A DNA stretch of 64,000 nucleotides, taken from contig NZ_JAAABI010000007.1 of the NCBI RefSeq assembly GCF_009903685.1, positions 1 to 64,000 of the forward strand, given 5' to 3'. The notes under the pieces were generated by a model, which was given only the letters and a program-made list of their open reading frames with translations, did not search any database and was not told the origin of the DNA. The stretch is from Flagellimonas ochracea. GTDB taxonomy: Bacteria > Bacteroidota > Bacteroidia > Flavobacteriales > Flavobacteriaceae. The position numbers and the translations under genes were made by a program. Positions 18,240 to 29,037 of this stretch are shown here, one piece after another; the stretch's first letter is position 1; each line of letters begins with the position of its first letter.

Positions 18240-18273
18240 GTTGTCAGGATTCCATATAGAATTCGATGACAAC
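18240..18273. promoter_or_regulatory. Inverted repeat upstream of cytolysin-like gene
   Basis: GTTGTCA (18240-18246) is mirrored by TGACAAC (18267-18273), and the interior (ggattc...gaattc) pairs further, giving an imperfect 34-base hairpin about 97 bases upstream of the cytolysin-like start. No T-run follows, so an operator or leader structure is more likely than a terminator. Confidence 0.45.
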
Positions 18274-18313
18274 ACAAACCTAAATCACTGATTTTGAGAT
18301 AAGAAAAAAGCGG

Positions 18314-18365
18314 GGTGGACAACTGGTGGACACCCTAAAAATAAAAGTGGGACAATCGGTAGACA
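18314..18365. repeat. Helically phased direct repeats, unit ggtggaca
   Basis: Four copies of an 8-base unit start at 18314 (ggtggaca), 18325 (ggtggaca), 18347 (gtgggaca) and 18358 (ggtagaca). Spacings are 11, 22 and 11 bases, so all lie on one face of the helix. They sit between the TPR/HTH regulator stop and the cytolysin-like start. A regulator-binding array is the simplest reading. Confidence 0.6.
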
Positions 18366-18384
18366 CCCCTGTTACGACTGGTGT

Positions 18385-20244
18385 TTAAAGGGACAGCACC
18401 AAATCCTGTAAAGAATCCTCAGTGGTGATATCCAATTTTTTTCGCAGACGATATCGGGCTTTTTTGATGCCCTCTGGCGATATATTAAGGATATTGGCTA
18501 TCTCTTTGGAGGATAGATTCATCTTTAAAAGGGCCAAAAGTCGAAGTTCATTTGAGGTAACCTGAGGATATTTTGACTTCACATTGCTGTTGAAATCCTT
18601 ATGTACTTCTTCAAAATAACGGGAAAAATTTTCCCAATTGTTATCATCCTGTAAGTCAAAATTGATGGTGCGGATCAATTGTTGGTAACCGTTTTTTGAT
18701 TCCTCTTTTTCCTTGAGTGCTTCCGCCTTTTGTTTCAGTCCTTCCAAAACTTCATTCTTTTTGGCCAAATGCAGCGCATGGGTAGTGAGTTCTTTCCTTT
18801 TGAATGCTAGCTCGACATCAACTTTTTCCTTTTCCAATTTTTTTCGTTTGAGTTTTTGTCGCACACCGTAAAAAGCAAAAAAGAAGATAACCAACAGTCC
18901 CGCAAGTAGAATTTTTTGCAGGGTACTTATTTCCGCTTTTTGTTCCAAAACGGTAATTTCCTTTTGCTGCAGGGCAATTTGTTGTTCTTTTTGCTCGGTT
19001 TCATAAATGGTGCGCAATTCTTCAATTTGTTTGGATTTCGTCTCATTGAAGATTGAATCATTGATGGTGATGAATTTCTTTATGTCCTCAAGAGCCTTAT
19101 CAAACTGTTTATTTTGCTCCCTGGCCATAGAACGTCCATAATATCCATCTTTGAGTTCAACCAGACTGCCAATGGAATCGGCCATGGAAATCGCTTTATC
19201 AAAATTTTCAAACGCTTTGGACATTTCATTCTTTTCTGTGTAGAGTGTGCCAAACTCGTTGAATAGCGTTATGTCATTGTTTGCACTACTACCGCCTAGG
19301 GTGACATATTTATTAAGGTATTCTTCAGCTAATTTCAGATTCCCCCTTTTTCTGTTGACCAAACCTAGATTATAATAGCAAATGGCCTCGAAGCCCTTTC
19401 TGCCTTGCTCTACGGAAATTTTTAAACTTTGGTTGAAATTTTTAAGGCTCTTTTCGTAGTCACCTAAGTTTAAATGGGCATATCCTATTTCGGTATGTGT
19501 AATGCACTGCCATAACACATTATCCTGTTGAATAAAAATATCCAAACCATCTTGAAGTGGTCCCAATGCAATACTATCATTGCCTCTTAGAGATTCTATC
19601 CTACCAATGCCTACCAGCATATCTGCCTTTTTATCCAGATGAGGTTCGGACAAGGAGTCCAAGCCTTTAAGTCCATCATACATGAATTTTGCTCCCAGTT
19701 CATAGCTCCCTTTGTCCATATAAATGGTGGCAATTTCTCTATTTGTTTGCGCAATTCGGATTCCACTTTTCATTTTGAAAGCTAATTTGACAACGTCCTC
19801 ATATAGTTTCAATGCTTTTTCAAAATTGCCGGACAGTTGTTCTACTTTGGCAAAATTGTTAAGGGTTTTAAATCGGCCAAAATCATCTTTGGTTTTATCC
19901 CAGATTTTGTTGGCTTTTCCAAAATAGTACCTTGCCGAATCAAAGGCGAACGTTCTTCGATGATAATTGCCAATATTGTACAGGGCATCTCCTATTCCGA
20001 GATCATAGTTTATTTTTTTAGAAATGGCCAATTGTTCCTTGGCATATACCAAGGCCTCTTCAGGTGTCTTCAAAAAAAATGTCTTTCCGTAGAGCTCATC
20101 TAACGTTTTTACCTTTTCAATACCGTCGGATTGATTTTGATACACATTTAGGATACTATCCAATATCTGCTCTTTTTCTTGGGAGGAGATTGAGAAGTTA
20201 CATATGAAAAGTAGGAATGGAAGAAATAGTTTTGAGGTTTTCAT
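18385..20244 (-). CDS. Tetratricopeptide repeat protein with C-terminal HTH
   Basis: 619 residues. Signal-like N-terminus (MKTSKLFLPFLLFICNFSIS), then some eight to ten TPR units between about 60 and 400 (for example IGDALYNIGNYHRRTFAFDSA, ICYYNLGLVNRKRGNLKLAE), a coiled-coil stretch, one transmembrane helix (ILLAGLLVIFFFAFYGV) and a basic coiled coil. The last 65 residues hold a LuxR/GerE-like helix-turn-helix (TSNELRLLALLKMNLSSKEIANILNISPEGIKKARYRL in part). This is the Bacteroidota layout of an envelope-sensing, membrane-tethered transcription regulator. It lies immediately upstream of the cytolysin-like gene on the same strand, 241 bases apart, and may control it. Confidence 0.8.
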   Translation of the reverse strand: MKTSKLFLPFLLFICNFSISSQEKEQILDSILNVYQNQSDGIEKVKTLDELYGKTFFLKTPEEALVYAKEQLAISKKINYDLGIGDALYNIGNYHRRTFAFDSARYYFGKANKIWDKTKDDFGRFKTLNNFAKVEQLSGNFEKALKLYEDVVKLAFKMKSGIRIAQTNREIATIYMDKGSYELGAKFMYDGLKGLDSLSEPHLDKKADMLVGIGRIESLRGNDSIALGPLQDGLDIFIQQDNVLWQCITHTEIGYAHLNLGDYEKSLKNFNQSLKISVEQGRKGFEAICYYNLGLVNRKRGNLKLAEEYLNKYVTLGGSSANNDITLFNEFGTLYTEKNEMSKAFENFDKAISMADSIGSLVELKDGYYGRSMAREQNKQFDKALEDIKKFITINDSIFNETKSKQIEELRTIYETEQKEQQIALQQKEITVLEQKAEISTLQKILLAGLLVIFFFAFYGVRQKLKRKKLEKEKVDVELAFKRKELTTHALHLAKKNEVLEGLKQKAEALKEKEESKNGYQQLIRTINFDLQDDNNWENFSRYFEEVHKDFNSNVKSKYPQVTSNELRLLALLKMNLSSKEIANILNISPEGIKKARYRLRKKLDITTEDSLQDLVLSL

Positions 20245-20341
20245 AGCGGCTGGATTACCCATTAAAAATAGGCAATTTGCCACAACCTTTTGAAAAAGAA
20301 CAATTTAGTTCGGTAAAAGGAAATTACGAAAAGCCCTTAAG

Positions 20342-21001
20342 CTAAAATAAATCCTTGAAGAAGGACTTAATCTCGAACAAGGTTGCCTCATTCATGCTGT
20401 CAAATCGAAGATCCGCATGGCCCACACGTTCTTCAGGACCGATGCCAACGCTGTAAAAACCACCTGCTTTAGCGGCGTCAATGCCTTTTTCTGCATCCTC
20501 AAAAACAATGCAATCGTCGGGTTGTAGGCCCATTTTTTCAGAACCATATAAGAAAATGTCGGGTGCGGGTTTGCTTTTTGAAACACTGGTTCCATCTCCA
20601 ATCACATCAAAATATCCCATGGCATTTAATTGTTCCAAAACTTTTATCGCATTTTTACTGGCACTGCCCAGGGCGACCTTAAATCCTTCGGTCCTTAAGT
20701 GGGTCAAAAGCACTTTGGCACCCGGCAGATAGTCCTCAGGTGTGATGTTTTCCAAACTCGCCACATAGATTTCGTTCTTTTTGTTGGCCAGCTCTTCAAT
20801 TTTGGCTCCCTCAAGTTCAACGTTGTTGTGGTCCATGATCACTCTAATGGAATCCAATCGGGAAATGCCGCGCAGTTGCTCGTTGAGTTCCCGGTCAAAA
20901 TCCCATCCCATCTCGTCCGATAGGTTCTTCCAAGCTTCATAGTGCAATTCAGCGGTATCGGTAATTACCCCATCCAAATCGAAAATAAATCCTTTGATCA
21001 T
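20342..21001 (-). CDS. pgmB: Beta-phosphoglucomutase (HAD superfamily)
   Basis: 219 residues of HAD subfamily IA. Motif I is FIFDLDGVITDTAELHYEAW with nucleophile D8 and acid/base D10; cap-domain LRGISRLDSI contains the β-PGM substrate loop; motif II is LGSASKNA and motif IV is VFEDAEKGIDAAKAGG. It interconverts β-glucose 1-phosphate and glucose 6-phosphate, typically after maltose or trehalose phosphorylase, but no such gene is nearby. Divergent from guaA with about 200 bases between. pgmB rather than a generic HAD is favoured by the LRGxSR signature. Confidence 0.85.
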   Translation of the reverse strand: MIKGFIFDLDGVITDTAELHYEAWKNLSDEMGWDFDRELNEQLRGISRLDSIRVIMDHNNVELEGAKIEELANKKNEIYVASLENITPEDYLPGAKVLLTHLRTEGFKVALGSASKNAIKVLEQLNAMGYFDVIGDGTSVSKSKPAPDIFLYGSEKMGLQPDDCIVFEDAEKGIDAAKAGGFYSVGIGPEERVGHADLRFDSMNEATLFEIKSFFKDLF

Positions 21002-21190
21002 GGTTTTGATTTTGAAAAAGCAAAGAAATGATGAAAATTGTTAAGAAAAAAACTACAAAGCCGATTAATTTGCGTTCAATCGAACAAAATCGAGCTTAAA
21101 AAGTATCATAGATTTAAATCCATAAATTCCAATTAAAAAAGTTGTGATAAATATCCTTGAGCGGATACTTTTCTAAATGGGGCAAATTGC

Positions 21191-21198
21191 TATTTTTG
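21191..21198 (+). promoter_or_regulatory. -7 promoter box for guaA
   Basis: TATTTTTG, exact TAnnTTTG, followed by ccc and the ATG at 21202. With the box centred at -7, the A of ATG would be +1, so a leaderless mRNA is predicted. Confidence 0.7.
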
Positions 21199-21201
21199 CC
21201 C

Positions 21202-22734
21202 ATGCATAACAACGTACTTATCCTAGATTTCGGTTCTCAGTACACACAGTTGATTGCGAGACGCGTACGAGAACTCAATATTTACTCCGAAATTATTCCT
21301 TATAATAAAGTTCCGACCGATTTATCGGATTATGGCGCTGTGATTCTTTCGGGATCTCCGCTTTCGGTTAGGGCAGAAGAGGCTCCCATTCCCGACCTGA
21401 CAAAAATAAAAGGAAAGATACCCTTATTGGCCATTTGTTATGGTGCCCAGTATCTGGCCCATTTCAATGGGGGAAATGTTGCTCCATCGAACACTAGGGA
21501 ATATGGAAGGGCAAATTTGTCTTTCATCAAAGAACATGAGCCCTTTTTTCACATCATAAACGAGGGAAGTCAAGTTTGGATGAGCCATAGCGATACCATA
21601 AAAGAACTTCCCAAGGGAGCAGTATTGTTGGCAAGCACCCACGATGTGGAGAATGCAGCTTTTAGGATTGAGGGCGAAGATTCCTATGCCATTCAATTTC
21701 ACCCTGAGGTATACCACACCACGGACGGAGAACAGTTGCTCAAGAACTTTTTGGTAGACATTGCCGGAATGGAACAGGATTGGACCCCCGATGCCTTTGT
21801 GGAGACGACTATTGCAGAGCTCAAAAACACGTTGGGTGACGACAAGGTGATTTTGGGCCTATCCGGTGGAGTGGATTCGAGTGTGGCCGCCCTTCTATTG
21901 CATAGAGCCGTTGGCAAAAACCTGTATTGCATTTTTGTGAACAATGGACTTTTAAGAAAAAATGAGTTCCATGATGTGCTGGAACAATATGAGGGCATGG
22001 GACTAAATGTCAAAGGTGTAGATGCTTCGGCACGCTTTTTGGGTGCTTTGGCAGGAGAAAGTGATCCAGAAACAAAACGAAAAACGATAGGACGGGTGTT
22101 CATTGAAGTATTTGATGATGAGGCACATAAGGTAGAAAACGCCAAGTGGTTGGCCCAGGGAACCATTTACCCTGATGTTATTGAGTCCGTATCGGTTTCT
22201 GGAGGTCCCTCTGCTACCATTAAAAGTCACCATAATGTTGGAGGACTCCCAGATTATATGAAATTAAAAGTGGTTGAGCCTCTAAAGCTTCTTTTCAAGG
22301 ATGAGGTTAGACGGGTAGGTGCGAGTATGCATATGGACCCCAATATTTTGGGACGGCATCCATTCCCAGGTCCGGGATTGGGCATTCGTATTTTGGGGGA
22401 CATCACCGCCGAAAAAGTAGCCATGCTTCAAGATGTGGACCATGTTTTTATAAAGGGATTGAAAGATTGGGGGCTATATGATAAAGTTTGGCAGGCCGGA
22501 GCTATGCTTTTGCCCGTTAATAGTGTAGGGGTTATGGGCGATGAAAGAACCTATGAGAAATGTGTGGCGTTACGAGCGGTGGAAAGTACCGATGGTATGA
22601 CTGCCGATTGGGTGAATTTACCCTATAAATTTCTACAAAAGATCTCCAATGAAATAATAAATAAGGTAAAAGGCGTTAATAGAGTAGTGTACGACATTAG
22701 TTCGAAGCCACCTGCAACTATTGAATGGGAATGA
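21202..22734 (+). CDS. guaA: GMP synthase (glutamine-hydrolysing)
   Basis: 510 residues. It aminates XMP to GMP using glutamine and ATP. Class I glutamine amidotransferase domain first (Cys in [10 protein letters not shown], His/Glu in FHPEVYHT), then the ATP-pyrophosphatase domain with P-loop GLSGGVDSS, and the dimerisation domain with [15 protein letters not shown] and the C-terminal KPPATIEWE. The conserved [17 protein letters not shown] defines the start; an upstream in-frame ATG-like extension crosses the promoter box and is rejected. The stop overlaps the next ATG (ATGA). Confidence 0.96.
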   Translation: MHNNVLILDFGSQYTQLIARRVRELNIYSEIIPYNKVPTDLSDYGAVILSGSPLSVRAEEAPIPDLTKIKGKIPLLAICYGAQYLAHFNGGNVAPSNTREYGRANLSFIKEHEPFFHIINEGSQVWMSHSDTIKELPKGAVLLASTHDVENAAFRIEGEDSYAIQFHPEVYHTTDGEQLLKNFLVDIAGMEQDWTPDAFVETTIAELKNTLGDDKVILGLSGGVDSSVAALLLHRAVGKNLYCIFVNNGLLRKNEFHDVLEQYEGMGLNVKGVDASARFLGALAGESDPETKRKTIGRVFIEVFDDEAHKVENAKWLAQGTIYPDVIESVSVSGGPSATIKSHHNVGGLPDYMKLKVVEPLKLLFKDEVRRVGASMHMDPNILGRHPFPGPGLGIRILGDITAEKVAMLQDVDHVFIKGLKDWGLYDKVWQAGAMLLPVNSVGVMGDERTYEKCVALRAVESTDGMTADWVNLPYKFLQKISNEIINKVKGVNRVVYDISSKPPATIEWE

Positions 22735-24881
22735 AAAAAATTATCAAAACATTGTTTTTTGGAGCCTTTTTATTGGCTTCGCTGCATGTTTCCTCACAAA
22801 AAAAGTTTGAGACACATGTAGTTAAAGAGGGCGAGACCTTACAAAGCATTTCCCAAAAATATAGGGTTACGCCCTATACCATCTTGCAATCCAACAAAGA
22901 GCTAAAAACTGCTGCAGATCTCAGGCCCAACACAATTTTGGTAATTCCCCTGAATGGTTCTGTGATTGAAACTACTGATAAGCCCAAGGAAGAAAAAGTT
23001 GAGGAGCAGATTGAGCCTATTGGATTTTCTCGTCACAGGGTTCGAAAAAGAGAGACGCTATTTGGATTGACCCAGCGTTATAGCATTACCGAGGAACAGT
23101 TGAAGCGCTACAATACCCAACTCTATTCCCAACCACTTAAAAAGGGGATGGTGTTGCGGATACCGAAGTTCCCTGAGGTGGACCCAAATGAAGAGAAAGA
23201 GCTGGATTTTGAAACATACACGGTACAACCTAAGGAGACGCGCTGGAGTATTGCCCATAAATATGGCATTACCGTTGACAGTCTTGTTAACCTCAATCCA
23301 GACTTGCCCAAAAACTCCAATTATTTAGCTGCCGGGCAAGAGCTGAAGCTACCAAGACCCAAAGGGGATAGCCTCAAGGACCAAAAGGTAGATCTTTTCA
23401 CGTCGTACACGGTTCCATTAAAAATGACCTTATACAGTTTGGGCAAAGAATATGGTATTCCATCCGATTCCATTGTTAAGCTAAACCCCGAAATCATGAA
23501 AGAGGGCGGGTTGAAAGAAGGTATGGTTATCCGTCTTCCTAAAAAACAGGACAAGTCAGGTATCGTAAATACCGATAACTATATTTTTTATGAGGTCAAG
23601 CCAAAACAGAACGTATTCCGGCTTACGCAAAACCTGAAAATGACCCGAGACGAACTGTTCCAACTGAACCCTGATTTAGCGAATGGGTTAAAAGCAGGCA
23701 TGGTACTTAAACTTCCCAAGGAAAAAGCTGAAGTATTGGATGTTAAGAATGCCTTGGTGTTGGACAAAATCAATTTGGCTGATAGCATCAACGTTGAAAA
23801 CAAACCAAAATTGGTGTTTATGCTTCCGTTCAGGTTGGATCGAATCGATTTGAACGATGGCAAAAAAACACGAAGCCAAATCGCCACCCGAAGGGATCTT
23901 GCTTTGAGTCTCGGTTTTTATTCCGGTGCATTGGTTGCTTTGGATTCCATTAAGAAATTAGGTGTTTCGGTGGACGTACAAACCTTTGATACCGAATTGA
24001 GCCAAGATAAGGTAAAACAAATTTTGTTCAGGGAAAATATGCAGGGAGTAAGTGCAATTATCGGTCCAGTGGCTTCTGGTGCACTAAACGAAGTTGCAGT
24101 GCAAGCAGCGAGCAAAAACATTCCTGTAATTGCCCCAGTGGCCTCGGATAGTGAATTGAGCCATGGCAACGTTTTTTTCTCGGTGCCCAGTGATGAAGTT
24201 TTACGACATAAGATGCTCACTTATTTGGAGAAAGTTCATACGGATGAAAACGTAATCATCATTGCTGATTCTACCCATCAAGTAGCGTACGATTCCATTC
24301 TTAAAAAATTCCCTGCTGCTCAAATTGCCAAGGTTATTGACAACAAATCGTTGCATTTGGACGAGTTTTTGATTCAACTATCGGAAGACAAGGAAAACTG
24401 GGTGTTTTTGGAAACCGACCAAGCCAATATGGTGTCAAGTGTTAGCTCCATTCTCAACTCGACCAACACCGAAGAAATTAAGGTGCGGATGTTTACTACG
24501 AGTTACAATAACGCTTTTGAGGATGACGCGGTTTCAAAAACTCATCTTTCCAACCTACGGTTCACGTATCCTTCCTTTTATAAAGGGATAGACAACGACG
24601 CCTTTACTAGGGCATACAGGAAAAGGTACCGCGGACTAATTCCAAATCGCTACGCGGCCCGTGGTTTTGATGTAACATTTGATGTGTTGTTGAAGTTGGC
24701 CCACAAAAACAACCTTTTTGAAACATCCAAGATAATTGGTCTAACAGAGTACACTGGAAATAGTTTCAATTATTTTAACGATTGGACCTCGGGATACTAT
24801 AACAAGGCCTGTTACCTTATGGAGTATGATAGCTTACAAATAAAAGAAGTACAACTGAATGACCTCAAAAGTAACCTATAA
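22731..24881 (+). CDS. Five-LysM exported protein with periplasmic-binding-like domain
   Basis: 716 residues. Signal peptide [23 protein letters not shown]. Five LysM peptidoglycan-binding modules follow in series ([72 protein letters not shown]), up to about residue 330. The rest resembles a type I periplasmic-binding fold: [57 protein letters not shown]. It probably anchors to cell wall and binds a ligand or partner; related proteins are called LysM ABC-substrate-binding-like. Its ATG overlaps the guaA stop, and OsmC begins within its last 23 bases. Confidence 0.82.
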   Translation: MKKIIKTLFFGAFLLASLHVSSQKKFETHVVKEGETLQSISQKYRVTPYTILQSNKELKTAADLRPNTILVIPLNGSVIETTDKPKEEKVEEQIEPIGFSRHRVRKRETLFGLTQRYSITEEQLKRYNTQLYSQPLKKGMVLRIPKFPEVDPNEEKELDFETYTVQPKETRWSIAHKYGITVDSLVNLNPDLPKNSNYLAAGQELKLPRPKGDSLKDQKVDLFTSYTVPLKMTLYSLGKEYGIPSDSIVKLNPEIMKEGGLKEGMVIRLPKKQDKSGIVNTDNYIFYEVKPKQNVFRLTQNLKMTRDELFQLNPDLANGLKAGMVLKLPKEKAEVLDVKNALVLDKINLADSINVENKPKLVFMLPFRLDRIDLNDGKKTRSQIATRRDLALSLGFYSGALVALDSIKKLGVSVDVQTFDTELSQDKVKQILFRENMQGVSAIIGPVASGALNEVAVQAASKNIPVIAPVASDSELSHGNVFFSVPSDEVLRHKMLTYLEKVHTDENVIIIADSTHQVAYDSILKKFPAAQIAKVIDNKSLHLDEFLIQLSEDKENWVFLETDQANMVSSVSSILNSTNTEEIKVRMFTTSYNNAFEDDAVSKTHLSNLRFTYPSFYKGIDNDAFTRAYRKRYRGLIPNRYAARGFDVTFDVLLKLAHKNNLFETSKIIGLTEYTGNSFNYFNDWTSGYYNKACYLMEYDSLQIKEVQLNDLKSNL

Positions 24882-25263
24882 CGGAGAACTGCGAACAACG
24901 TGCGTTCACCTGAAATCGCAAAACGAATTTATTACTGATGCACCAATGGATAACAACGGAAAAGGGGAGGCCTTTTCTCCCACGGATACTGTGGCAACCG
25001 GTTTGGCGAGCTGTATGTTAACAGTGATGGGCATTAAAGCTCGTGATTTGGACGTAGATTTGAATGGAGCTACGGCAGAAGTAACCAAGCACATGGCATC
25101 AAATCCGAGGCGTATTTCTAAAATAGATGTGATTATGACCTTTCCCGAAAATATTTCGGAAAAAAACAGAAAAATATTGGAACATACAGCCAACACTTGC
25201 CCCGTACATTTTAGTCTTCATCCCGATATTGAAAAAGTAATCGAATTCCATTGGTCAAAATAG
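24859..25263 (+). CDS. OsmC family peroxiredoxin-like protein
   Basis: 134 residues with the OsmC/YhfA pattern: GEAFSPTDTVATGLASCMLTVMGIKARD contains the first reactive Cys (LASC near 53) and HTANTCPVHFSLHPDI the second (TCPV near 114). OsmC-fold proteins reduce organic hydroperoxides with this Cys pair. It is cytosolic, overlaps the end of the LysM gene by 23 bases and the next gene by 13 bases, so three genes here are tightly packed. Confidence 0.88.
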   Translation: MTSKVTYNGELRTTCVHLKSQNEFITDAPMDNNGKGEAFSPTDTVATGLASCMLTVMGIKARDLDVDLNGATAEVTKHMASNPRRISKIDVIMTFPENISEKNRKILEHTANTCPVHFSLHPDIEKVIEFHWSK

Positions 25264-25790
25264 TTCCTATAGTATGTGTGTTACTTCTTGGTTTTTTGGG
25301 ATTGTGTCAGGAAATTGAGGAAGGAATACCATGGAGTATGGAAAACAGACTTACATGGCACGATTTTAAGGGCAAAGTGCCTCCAGCGGCGGTATCTGCA
25401 GCAACCACGGCAAGTGGGATCAGCTATTCCTATACAGCAAATCTGATTCACCATGAGGTGCACTTGGATTTTGAAGTAAACGCTCATTTTTATCCCAATG
25501 AATCGTGGTACAAACCTGAACAGTGCAACGATTTGACCTTGAGCCATGAGCAACTCCATTTTGATATTGCCGAGCTCTTTGCCCGTCAAATGCGCAATAA
25601 ACTGGAAAGCACCTCTTTTTCAGACAACGTAAAGGCCGAAATACGAAAAATCTATAGGGAGACCTTGGAAGAACTGCAAAAATATCAAGAGTTTTACGAT
25701 TGGGAAACCGACTTTTCCCGAAATCGCGGGAGGCAATTGGAATGGAATGAAAAGGTAGCTAAAGCCCTAAACCGAGAGGATGAACATTAA
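25251..25790 (+). CDS. DUF922-like exported putative zinc protease
   Basis: 179 residues with a hydrophobic export segment near the N-terminus. WHDFKGKVP (36-44) and the metallopeptidase motif HEQLH (99-103, an HExxH) followed by FDIAELFARQ match the DUF922 group of putative secreted zinc proteases as I remember it. No ATG fits: TTG at 25251 or GTG at 25278 are candidate starts, the former overlapping the OsmC end by 13 bases. The substrate is unknown. Confidence 0.7.
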   Translation: MVKIVPIVCVLLLGFLGLCQEIEEGIPWSMENRLTWHDFKGKVPPAAVSAATTASGISYSYTANLIHHEVHLDFEVNAHFYPNESWYKPEQCNDLTLSHEQLHFDIAELFARQMRNKLESTSFSDNVKAEIRKIYRETLEELQKYQEFYDWETDFSRNRGRQLEWNEKVAKALNREDEH

Positions 25791-26122
25791 ATTTCGTCAA
25801 AAATATTAACTCCTTTGGCATTTGGTCGAGAGCCCCATTCAAAATTTTCGGTCATTCTAATTTTTCCATTTTCTAGCATGGACAGTTCGCCAACCGATGA
25901 GCCATTGTCCAATTCACCATCAAATTGTAGCTGGCAATAGCTAAATTTCAAAGTTGACCCCGTTAAACTGCCCACTAGGAACCCCTTGGCAATCTTACCT
26001 CCTGAATATTTGGCATGGACAACATGTTCTTTTTGTTTAAAATAAAAGAGAGTTTCTTTGTTGACCACGCCATTTACGGCCGTTTGGGTTACATTCATGC
26101 AAACTTGGTCCAGATTTATCAT
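25787..26122 (-). CDS. Small conserved protein of unknown function
   Basis: 111 residues, cytosolic, mostly β-strand: KETLFYFKQKEHVVHAKYSGGKIAKGFLVG and ENGKIRMTENFEWGSRP. The pattern TxFxYKQ...GGKIxKGxLxG is shared with a family often labelled N-acetylglutamate synthase in databases, a label I regard as unreliable because no GNAT motif is visible. It converges with the DUF922 gene, overlapping its stop by four bases, and follows the TIM-barrel gene by 15 bases on the same strand. Confidence 0.6.
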   Translation of the reverse strand: MINLDQVCMNVTQTAVNGVVNKETLFYFKQKEHVVHAKYSGGKIAKGFLVGSLTGSTLKFSYCQLQFDGELDNGSSVGELSMLENGKIRMTENFEWGSRPNAKGVNIFDEI

Positions 26123-26137
26123 CTTTCGATAAAAGTT

Positions 26138-27001
26138 TTATACATCACACCTTAGAAAAGCATCCTTTAAAGCACCGATTTTGTCTTCCCAGGTTACTAT
26201 GAACTCCTGGGCCACGTGACCTTTAAAACCGGTATTCAAAATTGCATGCATTATGGCAGGGTAGTAGAGTTCCTGTGTCTCATCAATTTCATGTCTTCCA
26301 GGAACCCCTGCAGTGTGGTAATGCCCAAAATAGTTGTGGTATTTTTGAATGGTACGGATAATGTCACCCTCTTGAATCTGCATGTGATAAATGTCAAACA
26401 GTAATTTAAAATTATCACTCCCCAAACGCCGACAGAGCTCAATGCCCCATAGCGAATTATCACACATATAATCGGGATGGTCAATTTGGTTGAACAATTC
26501 CATTTGTATTACTACCCCATGTTCTTCTGCCAAAGGCATTATTTGCGATAGTCCATCAACACAATGCTGAAGACCCACATAATCATTAATCCCCCGCCGA
26601 TTGCCACTAAAACAAATAAGGTTGGTGTAGCCAGCTTCAGCCACCAGGGGAATTATTTCCGTATAATTTTGGATGAGTTGTTCGTGGTATTTGGGGTCGT
26701 TCCATCCCTCAGTAAGACTAATCTCCGCACCATTGCACATAGAGCAATGTATGTTGTGCTTTTTCAACAAAGGCCAATCTTTGGGGCCAATTAAATCTAT
26801 GGCCTTGATACCAAGTTCGTTCAAGGTCGATAAAAATTCTTCCAAAGGAATATCGTTAAAGCACCATTGGCATACGCTGTGGTTAATGTTGTGCTTTAGT
26901 TTAAAATCTTTTTGGGTTGGACCCTCATTTGACAAAGCCGAAACTGACACTAATCCAGCAGAACCCGCAGCGGCCGTTGCAATAAAATTTCTTCGTTTCA
27001 T
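26138..27001 (-). CDS. Tat-exported TIM-barrel / hydroxypyruvate isomerase-like protein
   Basis: 287 residues. The N-terminus MKRRNFIATAAAGSAGLVSV is a twin-arginine signal. The body is an AP endonuclease family 2 / hydroxypyruvate isomerase-like TIM barrel: VCQWCFNDIPLEEFL, ELGIKAIDLIGPKDW, QMELFNQIDHPDYMCD, FKLLFDIYHMQIQEGDII, GHYHTAGVPGRHEID, with metal-type Glu/His/Asp residues in the expected order. Likely a sugar isomerase or epimerase acting outside the cytosol. An in-frame ATG at 27019 is an alternative start. It diverges from the DUF3820 gene. Confidence 0.82.
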   Translation of the reverse strand: MKRRNFIATAAAGSAGLVSVSALSNEGPTQKDFKLKHNINHSVCQWCFNDIPLEEFLSTLNELGIKAIDLIGPKDWPLLKKHNIHCSMCNGAEISLTEGWNDPKYHEQLIQNYTEIIPLVAEAGYTNLICFSGNRRGINDYVGLQHCVDGLSQIMPLAEEHGVVIQMELFNQIDHPDYMCDNSLWGIELCRRLGSDNFKLLFDIYHMQIQEGDIIRTIQKYHNYFGHYHTAGVPGRHEIDETQELYYPAIMHAILNTGFKGHVAQEFIVTWEDKIGALKDAFLRCDV

Positions 27002-27045
27002 TGAGGATGGATTGTTCATGGAAAGATAGTACATTAGGTCAATAA

Positions 27046-28972
<1,927 letters not shown>

Positions 28973-28988
28973 ACTGCGGTTTTGGGCA

Positions 28989-28996
28989 TATATTTG
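28989..28996 (+). promoter_or_regulatory. -7 promoter box for yidC
   Basis: TATATTTG, exact TAnnTTTG, 41 bases before the yidC ATG, with a TTTG at 28963-28966 as a possible -33 element (22-base spacing). Confidence 0.6.
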
Positions 28997-29037
28997 CCAC
29001 CTGAAATACCATTAAAGATTTCGACTAAATAATTTTC

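Noticed and set aside
21157..21201. 15-codon upstream extension of guaA
   Set aside because: It spans the TATTTTTG promoter box and the family begins at MHNN.
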